The position numbers and the translations under genes were made by a program. A stretch of DNA of 15,980 nucleotides from an uncultured Brevundimonas sp. GTDB lineage: Bacteria; Pseudomonadota; Alphaproteobacteria; Caulobacterales; Caulobacteraceae. This document shows positions 7,269-12,850 of the stretch, piece after piece (position 1 is the stretch's first letter; each line of letters begins with the position of its first letter). The notes under the pieces were generated by a model. That model worked only from the letters and a program-made list of their open reading frames with translations, made no database searches and was not told where the DNA came from. The stretch is from assembly GCF_943913055.1 (NCBI RefSeq), contig NZ_CALTWS010000042.1, positions 1 through 15,980 on the forward strand, given 5' to 3'.

Positions 7269-7825
7269 GCTTGAAGCGCCTGTCTGGAGTGCCAGTCCGA
7301 CTTCTCAAGTCGCATGACCAGACAATCGTCCTGATCGAACATGCGGCGGTCGACTTCGATGAAGCCGAGACGCCGGTAGAAGCGCTGGGCGGCGGTGTTG
7401 CTGTTCAGGGGGTCGATGACGATCGCAGTCACGCCCGCCTCGGCGAAGCAGCGGTCGATCATCATCGTCATCATCTGGGTGCCCACGCCGCGCCCCAACC
7501 ATTCGGGCGGGCCGATCCAGATATCGATGGCGCGCAACCCCGGCTCGATGTCGCCCCAGTAGTGGCTGGGTTCGGTGTGCGGATCGCAGACGGCCATCAC
7601 GCCGATAGGTTGGCCTTGGACCTCGGCGATCAGATAGGTCAGTTCATGGGCCGAGTTGGCGACCTCGTCGGCCCAGTCACTGCCGAAGGCGACATCGGCG
7701 TCCGGATCGTCATTGGAACAGGCGATGACGTGAGGCTCGCGGTCCCACGCCTCCAGGGTCGGCACGTCGGCGAGCGTCGCCGGGCGCAAGGTCACGTCGT
7801 GACGGGCTGGGGGGGACACGGTCAT
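7265..7825 (-). CDS. GNAT family N-acetyltransferase, AAC(6')-like
   Basis: The predicted acetyl-CoA-dependent acetyltransferase has 186 residues. The pyrophosphate-binding motif is LGRGVGTQ (RGVGT at 112-116). It is followed by VIDPLNSNTAAQRFYRRLGF, the C-terminal GNAT core. The block GLRAIDIWIGPPEWLGRGVGT and the IDP-N-AA-FYRRLGF arrangement resemble aminoglycoside 6'-N-acetyltransferases of the AAC(6')-I type, but the substrate cannot be assigned from sequence. The reading frame stays open to 8095, but I take ATG 7825: the GNAT fold begins at VTLRPATLADV, the upstream part is low-complexity antisense to rph, and a promoter-like element ends just before 7825. It is the first gene of the hrcA-grpE operon, overlapping hrcA by ATGA. 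Confidence 0.85.
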   Translation of the reverse strand: MTVSPPARHDVTLRPATLADVPTLEAWDREPHVIACSNDDPDADVAFGSDWADEVANSAHELTYLIAEVQGQPIGVMAVCDPHTEPSHYWGDIEPGLRAIDIWIGPPEWLGRGVGTQMMTMMIDRCFAEAGVTAIVIDPLNSNTAAQRFYRRLGFIEVDRRMFDQDDCLVMRLEKSDWHSRQALQA

Positions 7826-7833
7826 GGTTTCAG

Positions 7834-7861
7834 GATAAGCAGCGCGGCTGTCGTCTCCAAG
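7834..7861 (-). promoter_or_regulatory. possible RpoH-type promoter of the GNAT-hrcA-grpE operon
   Basis: On the minus strand, CTTGGA (7861-7856) and CTTATC (7839-7834) are 16 nt apart. The -35 is good. The -10 departs from CCATNT but fits the alternative CYTATNT form at all but one position. The -10 ends 8 nt before ATG 7825, so the transcript would have almost no leader. The -35 overlaps the ribosome-binding site of divergent rph. It is the weakest of the four heat-shock elements. Confidence 0.45.
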
Positions 7862-7870
7862 GACCCTCTC

Positions 7871-8602
7871 ATGACCGCCTCGCTCCGCCCCTCCGGCCGC
7901 TCCCCCGAACAGCTTCGTGCCGTGACGCTGGAGACCGGCGTCAACCGTTACGCGGAGGGATCGTGCCTGGTCACCTTCGGCCACACCAAGGTTCTGGTCA
8001 CCGCCTCGGTCGAGGACAAGGTGCCGGGCTGGATGCGCAACTCGGGCCAGGGCTGGGTGACGGCGGAATACGGCATGCTGCCCCGGGCCACCCATACGCG
8101 CGGCCGGCGCGAGGCAGCGGCGGGCAAGCAGTCTGGCCGGACACAGGAGATTCAGCGGCTGATCGGGCGGTCGCTGCGCGCCGTCGTCGATCTGAAGGCC
8201 CTGGGCGAGCGGCAGGTCGTTCTGGACTGCGACGTTGTCCAGGCCGACGGCGGCACGCGCACGGCGGCCATTACCGGGGCCTGGGTCGCCATGGCGTCGG
8301 CTTTCGACTACCTGCGCGCCGAGGGTGTCCTGAAGACCGATCCGATCCTGGACCAGGTCGCGGCCATCAGCTGTGGCGTCTGCGGCGACCAGCCCGTGCT
8401 GGACCTCGACTACGAGGAAGATTCCAGTGCCGAGGCTGACAGCAACTTCGTCCTGACCGGCTCGGGCACCATCGTCGAGATCCAGGCCACGGGCGAAAAG
8501 CGTGGCTTCAGCCGGGGCGAATTTGACCGGCTGTTCCAGCTAGCCGAAAGCGGCTGCGCCGAGTTGTTCGCCCTGCAAAGGCAGGCTCTGGGCCGCGTCT
8601 GA
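7871..8602 (+). CDS. rph: ribonuclease PH
   Basis: RNase PH is a phosphorolytic 3'-to-5' exoribonuclease that trims tRNA and other RNA 3' ends and works as a hexameric ring. The protein has 243 residues, the family norm. It contains RPSGRSPEQLRAV, SCLVTFGHTKVLVTASVEDKVP, the segment GMLPRATHTRGRREA, LIGRSLRAVVDL, and the phosphate-site region DCDVVQADGGTRTAAITGAWVA. The end is RGEFDRLFQLAESGCAELFALQRQAL. The start is ATG 7871, with AAGGA seven nt upstream. rph is divergent from the GNAT-hrcA-grpE operon with only 45 bp between start codons. A neighbouring rph and hrcA-grpE is a common alphaproteobacterial arrangement. A longer in-frame extension upstream reads antisense through the acetyltransferase gene and is not coding. 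Confidence 0.97.
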   Translation: MTASLRPSGRSPEQLRAVTLETGVNRYAEGSCLVTFGHTKVLVTASVEDKVPGWMRNSGQGWVTAEYGMLPRATHTRGRREAAAGKQSGRTQEIQRLIGRSLRAVVDLKALGERQVVLDCDVVQADGGTRTAAITGAWVAMASAFDYLRAEGVLKTDPILDQVAAISCGVCGDQPVLDLDYEEDSSAEADSNFVLTGSGTIVEIQATGEKRGFSRGEFDRLFQLAESGCAELFALQRQALGRV

Positions 8603-8688
8603 TCCTTTCGAAGATGCAAGGCGCGGGTTTCGCCTCGCCCTGAACCATGCCTAAGGTGACCGCTCGCCCGATCGCATGGAGCCTTGAG

Positions 8689-9090
8689 ATGCGTCTGCCC
8701 CTCCTCGCCGCTGCCTGTCTTTCCCTGGCGCTCTCTGCCTGCGGACAGAATGCCTCCGCGCCGGACATCGACGAGGCCAAGGGCGGTGAAGAGGTCATCG
8801 CGGCCCCGAGCGCCGAAATGCCGGTCGACGCGCCGCCGCAGGAGGAGATCGTCCCCTCCGAGGCTGTGTCGCCTGGCGATCAAGCCGCAGCAGGCGCACC
8901 CGGCTCATGCCTGTCCGAGGTCGGGCCCCAGGCCTCGGCACGGCTGGTCGAGCGCTGCATCATGGTCAGCCCCGCGACCCGTCCGCCGTGCAATGCCGCC
9001 AATCCCTGCACGATGATCCAGGGCGAGATCGACCGCGCCTGCGGCCAGTACGGACCGGGCGAGACGAAACCTGCGGAGTGCGCGGCCTGA
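8689..9090 (+). CDS. small lipoprotein with six-cysteine C-terminal domain, function unknown
   Basis: The protein has 133 residues from ATG 8689, chosen because GGAG lies 7 nt upstream and MRLPLLAAACLSLALSAC is then a textbook lipoprotein signal with the lipidated cysteine at 18. Glycine at +2 favours the outer membrane. An in-frame ATG at 8647 would put 14 extra residues before the signal. Residues about 20-70 are acidic and rich in Ala/Pro/Glu, probably a flexible linker. The C-terminal 60 residues contain six cysteines (in SCLSEV, VERCIMVSPA, RPPCNAANPC, DRACGQYG and PAEC), suggesting up to three disulfides in the periplasm. I do not recognise a named domain and assign no function. It lies 86 bp after rph. 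Confidence 0.75.
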   Translation: MRLPLLAAACLSLALSACGQNASAPDIDEAKGGEEVIAAPSAEMPVDAPPQEEIVPSEAVSPGDQAAAGAPGSCLSEVGPQASARLVERCIMVSPATRPPCNAANPCTMIQGEIDRACGQYGPGETKPAECAA

Positions 9091-9144
9091 GGCCAGAGGC
9101 GCAGGCTTAACGGTTCCTAGAGCCTGAGGTTGTAGCGTTTTGGC

Positions 9145-10299
9145 ATGACCTCGATCCCGACCCTCGGTCAGGAGGCTCCGGCCGACCTGCGCGCCCTGAC
9201 CACCCTGCGGTTCTTCGCGGCCCTGTGGGTCGTGCTGTTCGCCGCCTGGCCGCATCTGGACGTAGCTTTCACGCCCAATGTCGTGGCCAAGGGCTATCTG
9301 GGGGTCGAAACCTTCTTCATCCTGTCCGGCTTTATCCTCAGCCATGTCTATCTGGAGGGGGCGGGGACGAAGCGGTTCTCGTATGGCGGCTTTTTGTGGG
9401 CCCGGCTGGCGCGGGTCTATCCGCTGCATCTGGCGACCCTGTTCGGCATGATCGCCCTGGGTCTGGGCGCGACCGCGGCCGGGATCGCGGTCAGCGACAG
9501 TCTGCTGGACTGGCGCTCGCTGTTCGCCCACCTGACCCTGACCCAGGCCTGGGGTCTGGCCCCGTCGGCGGCCTTCAACCATCCGTCCTGGTCGATTTCG
9601 GCGGAATGGTTTGCCTATCTGAGTTTCCCAGCCTTCGCCTTCGTCGCCTGGCGGCTGCGCGAGCGGCCGGTGCTGGCCACCGTGCTGGCGGCGGGTCTGG
9701 CCTTGGCCATCTATGCGATCTTCCAGCCGCTGGCCGGATTTTCCCTGACCCAGGCGACCTTTCTGTGGGGCGCGCTGCGGATCGTGCCGTGTTTCATGCT
9801 GGGGTGCGCGCTGTATCTGGTGCATCGGCGCTGGACCCTGCCCCGCGCAGGCTTGATCGCGGCAGCCTGCGCCGCCGGCATGGTGATCGCTGCCTCGTTC
9901 AATCTCTGGGACCCGATCATCGTGCTGTTCGCGGGCGGGCTGATCCTGGCCTTGGGCTCGGTCCAGAACGCCAAGGGTGGGCTGATGGCCTCGGCGGCCG
10001 GCGTCTATCTGGGCGAGATCAGCTATTCCATCTACATGGTCAACGCACCGGTCCTGCTGGTCGGGGTCAACCTCGCGGCCAAGGCCACGGGCGCAGAGGA
10101 TCGACTTCACGTAATCGTGTGGCTGGGCGTTGTGGCCCTCATTCCGGTGGTGGCGGCGGGCACCTATCACCTGATCGAACGCCCGGCCCGCAAGGCTTTG
10201 CGCGGCATGAGGGATCAGCGTTCGGCGCATCCGAACGCCACAAAGGCTCCCAAGGAAAATGCCGAGGGGGGTCTTCAACCCTCGGAGACGATCGGTTAG
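9145..10299 (+). CDS. acyltransferase-3 family integral membrane protein (OafA/YrhL-like)
   Basis: This inner-membrane protein of 384 residues has about ten hydrophobic segments, as in acyltransferase-3 enzymes that O-acylate surface polysaccharides or other exported glycans. Family features include the N-terminal LRALTTLRFFAALWVVLF, GYLGVETFFILSGFILSHVYL, the RLARVYPLHLATL loop, NHPSWSISAEWFAYLSFP, LGEISYSIYMVNAPV and the terminal TYHLIERPARKALR. The position normally held by histidine in the TM1 R-x10-H motif is alanine here (R22, A33), while a histidine occurs four residues later (H37). This may mean altered or lost catalysis, or a variant subgroup. The C-terminus is a 30-residue polar tail. 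The start is ATG 9145. The glycan target is unknown and no polysaccharide genes are adjacent. Confidence 0.88.
   Translation: MTSIPTLGQEAPADLRALTTLRFFAALWVVLFAAWPHLDVAFTPNVVAKGYLGVETFFILSGFILSHVYLEGAGTKRFSYGGFLWARLARVYPLHLATLFGMIALGLGATAAGIAVSDSLLDWRSLFAHLTLTQAWGLAPSAAFNHPSWSISAEWFAYLSFPAFAFVAWRLRERPVLATVLAAGLALAIYAIFQPLAGFSLTQATFLWGALRIVPCFMLGCALYLVHRRWTLPRAGLIAAACAAGMVIAASFNLWDPIIVLFAGGLILALGSVQNAKGGLMASAAGVYLGEISYSIYMVNAPVLLVGVNLAAKATGAEDRLHVIVWLGVVALIPVVAAGTYHLIERPARKALRGMRDQRSAHPNATKAPKENAEGGLQPSETIG
10262..10285 (+). terminator. perfect 7-bp hairpin at the end of the acyltransferase gene
   Basis: CCGAGGG (10262-10268) and CCCTCGG (10279-10285) form a perfect stem with a 10-nt loop, ending 14 nt before the acyltransferase stop. 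There is no U-run after it, so it could only be a rho-assisted or attenuating structure, or chance in GC-rich coding sequence. Confidence 0.2.
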
Positions 10300-10304
10300 G
10301 TCTG

Positions 10305-10319
10305 GTTACAGTCAGTAAC
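10305..10319. promoter_or_regulatory. inverted repeat upstream of CHAP gene, possible operator
   Basis: GTTAC-AGTCA-GTAAC is a perfect 5-bp inverted repeat with a 5-nt centre. It ends 17 nt before the start of the CHAP-domain gene, in a 37-bp gap. It resembles a small dimeric repressor site but the arms are short. Confidence 0.25.
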
Positions 10320-10336
10320 AATCCGGACTACACCGC

Positions 10337-10885
10337 ATGCTGAAACGCCTCTCGGCCGCCCTGGTTGCATTGATCCTCGGTGTTTCTGCCCTGGTCGCCG
10401 CACCCTCCGTTCAGGCCGATGCGCCCTACTGGCAGTGCGTGACCTTCGCCCGCATGTTTTCGGGCATCAACATCTACGGCGACGCCCTGACCTGGTGGGG
10501 TCAGGCTCAAGGGAAATATGCCACCGGCGAGCGCCCGCAGACCGGATCGGTCCTGGCCTTCCGCCCCAGTGGTCGCATGAGCCGGGGCCATGTCGCCGTC
10601 GTCTCCGAAATCGTTACCGATCGCGTGATCCGCGTCACCCACGCCAACTGGGGCGGCAGCCGCGGCCAGGTCGAGGAGAACGTCACGGTCGTGGACGTCT
10701 CGGCCAACGGCGACTGGACCGCGGTCAAGGTCTGGTACAATCCGATCAACGACCTAGGCACCTCGGTCTATCCGACCTATGGCTTCATCTACAAGGATGC
10801 GCCGACCGAGGGACCGACCCCGTATCAGGCACCGTCGCGGAATGGCGTGATCATGGCCTCCGCCTCAACCAATGGTCTGAATTGA
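10337..10885 (+). CDS. secreted CHAP-domain protein, probable peptidoglycan hydrolase/amidase
   Basis: The 182-residue exported protein has a signal peptide (residues 1-27, KRL plus a hydrophobic core, probable cleavage after VQA). It is followed directly by a CHAP (NlpC/P60-like cysteine peptidase/amidase) domain. The catalytic cysteine is C34 in WQCVTFAR, the histidine H85 in RGHVAVVSE and the third polar residue probably N104 in HANWGG. Typical CHAP features such as YGDALTWW and TGSVLAF lie between. A domain this close to the signal peptide, with no separate wall-binding module, marks a small periplasmic enzyme acting on peptidoglycan cross-links. The last 40 residues are not part of the fold. 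The start is ATG 10337 with no strong ribosome site. Proteins of this type are common in Caulobacterales and Sphingomonadales; the exact bond cut is not known from sequence. Confidence 0.87.
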   Translation: MLKRLSAALVALILGVSALVAAPSVQADAPYWQCVTFARMFSGINIYGDALTWWGQAQGKYATGERPQTGSVLAFRPSGRMSRGHVAVVSEIVTDRVIRVTHANWGGSRGQVEENVTVVDVSANGDWTAVKVWYNPINDLGTSVYPTYGFIYKDAPTEGPTPYQAPSRNGVIMASASTNGLN

Positions 10886-10915
10886 TCGGCTGACGCCGCC
10901 GGGCTAACCAGGCCC

Positions 10916-11878
10916 ATGATCCACATCTATTGCTCCGACGGACGACGCTGCGAACCGGTGGAGGTGGCCAGTGAGGGCTGGACCCTGCCTGCCAACGCCG
11001 TCTGGATCGACCTGATCGCCCCGACACCGGAAGAAGACCGGATGGTCGAGCGGTTCCTGTCTCTGTCGGTGCCGACCAAGGCCGAGATGGCCGAACTGGA
11101 GGCGTCCAGTCGTCTGTATCGCGAAAACGGGGCCACCTATGTCACCGCCGACATCATCCACCGGGGGGACGAGGACATTCCGGCCGCCGATCCGGTGACC
11201 TTCGCCCTGACCGGTGGGCCGCTGGTGACCGTGCGCTATTTCGACCCCAAACCCTTCGCCATGATGGTGGAAAAGCTGCAGCGTGAACCCTCGGCCTGCG
11301 ACACGGGCACGGACGTCTTCCTGCATCTTATGGAGGCGATCGTGGACCGGGCCTCGGACGTGCTGTCCAAGAACGGCGCGCGGGTGGAGGCGGTGGCCAA
11401 CCACATCTTCACGGGCGGGCGGACGGTCGGTTTCGACCGGCTGATCGGCAAGCTGGGTCGGGCCCAGATCGCCAATGCGCGCATCGAACAAAGCCTGTCG
11501 GGCCTGGCCCGCATCTTCGCCTTCGCCGCCCTGGACCCCGGGATCGAAAAACATCCGGATTCGCGCGAGCACCTGCGTTCTCTGACTCGCGACGCGCAAA
11601 GCCTGATCGCGCACAATCAGTCGGTGGCCGCCTCGATCAATTTTCAGCTTTCGGCGGCGCTGGGGCTGATCAACATCGAACAGTCGTCGATCATCAAGAT
11701 CTTCTCGGTGGCGGCGGTGGCCTTCATGCCGCCGACCTTGATCGCCTCGATCTATGGGATGAACTTCCAGCACATGCCTGAGCTAGCCCAAGGCTGGGGT
11801 TATCCGGCGGCGCTGATCGCCATGGTGGTGGCCGCCCTTCTCCCGCTGGCCTGGTTCAGGCACAAAGGCTGGCTATAG
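10916..11878 (+). CDS. corA: CorA-family magnesium/divalent cation transporter
   Basis: The homopentameric inner-membrane channel for Mg2+ (and Co2+/Ni2+) has 320 residues, the usual length. The cytoplasmic N-terminal domain begins MIHIYCSDGRR and includes WIDLIAPTPEEDRMVERFL, RLYRENGATYVTADIIHR and LVTVRYFDPKPF. A long stalk helix follows. The C-terminus has two transmembrane segments: IIKIFSVAAVAFMPPTLIASI, ending in the signature YGMNF with MPEL in the loop, and YPAALIAMVVAALLPLAWF. The short positively charged tail FRHKGWL is typical. The start is ATG 10916. No Mg-responsive leader is evident in the 30-bp gap upstream. The downstream lipoprotein gene starts 12 nt after its stop and its ribosome site overlaps that stop, so the two are probably one transcript. 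Confidence 0.93.
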   Translation: MIHIYCSDGRRCEPVEVASEGWTLPANAVWIDLIAPTPEEDRMVERFLSLSVPTKAEMAELEASSRLYRENGATYVTADIIHRGDEDIPAADPVTFALTGGPLVTVRYFDPKPFAMMVEKLQREPSACDTGTDVFLHLMEAIVDRASDVLSKNGARVEAVANHIFTGGRTVGFDRLIGKLGRAQIANARIEQSLSGLARIFAFAALDPGIEKHPDSREHLRSLTRDAQSLIAHNQSVAASINFQLSAALGLINIEQSSIIKIFSVAAVAFMPPTLIASIYGMNFQHMPELAQGWGYPAALIAMVVAALLPLAWFRHKGWL

Positions 11879-11890
11879 GAGATATTCGCC

Positions 11891-12367
11891 ATGCGTTCGC
11901 TCATCGTCGCCGCCCTGTCCTGCCTCGCCGTCGCCGCCTGCTCACCGTCGGATGACGTGGAGATCAAGGCCGGCGAGGTCGCGGCCCCGCCGCCGACCCT
12001 GGCGGGCGTGGATCTCAGCCAGCCGGTGCGCGCCCTGGGCACAGAGCCGTTCTGGAGCCTGGAGTTGAACGGCACCGACATGATCTACACCAGCCCCGAG
12101 CCAGGCGAACTACGTGCCCAGCAACCGGCCGCGGTGGTGCAGGGCACGGTGGCGATGTTCGAGGCTGCGACCGCCGACGGCCAGTCCATGAAGGTCACCC
12201 TGACCGCCACAGAATGCTCGGACGGCATGAGCGACCGGACCTATCCCCTGACCGCCATCGTCGAACTGGGCGAGCGGACCCTGACGGGTTGTGCGGCCTC
12301 GACGGCGGCGATCATGAGCGCGGGCGAAAGCGGTCCGGTCTTGGCCGCGCCTCAGCCCGCTGGCTGA
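11891..12367 (+). CDS. COG3650-like lipoprotein (GTEPFW / CSDGMSDR family)
   Basis: The lipoprotein has 158 residues. The signal sequence ends in the lipobox LAVAAC, lipidated at C17, with serine at +2, consistent with an outer-membrane lipoprotein. The mature part contains RALGTEPFWSLELNG and TATECSDGMSDRTYPLTAIVELGERTLTGCA. This combination is found in uncharacterised bacterial lipoproteins grouped as COG3650. The two cysteines C112 and C138 probably form a disulfide. The molecular role is not established. AGGAG at 11877-11881 overlaps the corA stop and lies just before ATG 11891, indicating co-transcription with corA. The 3' end overlaps the convergent mmcB gene by 16 bp. Confidence 0.8.
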   Translation: MRSLIVAALSCLAVAACSPSDDVEIKAGEVAAPPPTLAGVDLSQPVRALGTEPFWSLELNGTDMIYTSPEPGELRAQQPAAVVQGTVAMFEAATADGQSMKVTLTATECSDGMSDRTYPLTAIVELGERTLTGCAASTAAIMSAGESGPVLAAPQPAG

Positions 12368-12807
12368 TCCCGCAGGGTCCTGAGCGCGCCCAGTCGGGCG
12401 AAGGCGAGCGTCAGGGCCTTGCGCCGTGCCGGGGCCAGGGGCGTCACCGGGGCCTCTCGCACCACCGCCCCGCCGAAGCCGTCGGCCACGATCAGGCCGG
12501 GCGTGTCCGACAGCACCTCTTGCGGAAATTCGGGCGCGACGGCGAAGAAGAAGGCATCGCAGAAAGGGGCGTATTCCCCCCATTTCCGATCGACGCGATA
12601 ATCCTCGATCCCCGACTTGACCTCGCATATGACAATGTCGCCGCGCCGCCCGATGGCCATCACATCGGCACGCCGCCCATTCGGCAGGCAGACTTCCAGC
12701 AGCGGCGCATAGCCCAGGTCGATCATCAGCCGCCCCGCGCCGCGCGTGACGGCCAAGGTCGTCTGCGGGCGGCTGAAGACCAGATCGATGGACAGAAGCT
12801 CGGGCAC
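12352..12807 (-). CDS. mmcB: MmcB-family DNA repair protein (PD-(D/E)xK nuclease-like)
   Basis: In Caulobacter, MmcB is an SOS-induced protein needed for mitomycin C resistance. The 151-residue protein has the family core: a first block LAVTRGAGRLMIDLGYAPLLEVCLPNG, then RRADVMAIGRRGDIVICEVKSGIEDYRVDRKW. The D of RRADV and the E and K of CEVKSG are spaced as in PD-(D/E)xK nuclease folds. FCDAFFFAVAPEFPQEVL and GLIVADGFGGAVVREAP follow. It starts at GTG 12807, with AAGGA a few nucleotides upstream. It lies 43 bp after hslU on the same strand, but a perfect LexA box in that gap shows it has its own promoter. The nuclease activity is inferred from the fold motif, not known. Confidence 0.9.
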   Translation of the reverse strand: MPELLSIDLVFSRPQTTLAVTRGAGRLMIDLGYAPLLEVCLPNGRRADVMAIGRRGDIVICEVKSGIEDYRVDRKWGEYAPFCDAFFFAVAPEFPQEVLSDTPGLIVADGFGGAVVREAPVTPLAPARRKALTLAFARLGALRTLRDQPAG

Positions 12808-12812
12808 CTGTC

Positions 12813-12841
12813 CTTATGTTCCGCCTTCGTTCCGGACTCAA
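12813..12841 (-). promoter_or_regulatory. mmcB promoter
   Basis: On the minus strand, TTGAGT (12841-12836) and CATAAG (12818-12813) are 17 nt apart, giving a plausible vegetative promoter. The -10 ends only 5 nt before the GTG start, so the transcript should be leaderless or nearly so. The LexA box fills most of the spacer, an ideal repressor position. Confidence 0.5.
12818..12832 (-). promoter_or_regulatory. LexA (SOS) box of mmcB
   Basis: The plus strand reads GTTC-CGCCTTC-GTTC (minus strand GAAC-N7-GAAC), an exact match to the alphaproteobacterial LexA direct-repeat operator GTTC-N7-GTTC. It sits 10 nt upstream of the mmcB start. I noticed no second copy on a scan of the window. Confidence 0.85.
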
Positions 12842-12850
12842 GGCCTACGG

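Noticed and set aside
7271..7870. A 200-codon N-terminal extension of rph in frame
   Set aside because: It reads antisense through the GNAT gene. RNase PH has its usual length from ATG 7871, which has a good AAGGA site.
7826..8095. A longer GNAT protein starting at 8095
   Set aside because: The extra 90 residues are antisense to rph and low complexity. The GNAT fold starts just after ATG 7825.
8905..10278. A 457-codon open frame on the minus strand opposite the acyltransferase
   Set aside because: The translation is a Gln/Arg/Gly-rich, domain-free shadow typical of high-GC antisense frames. The plus strand has an obvious membrane protein.
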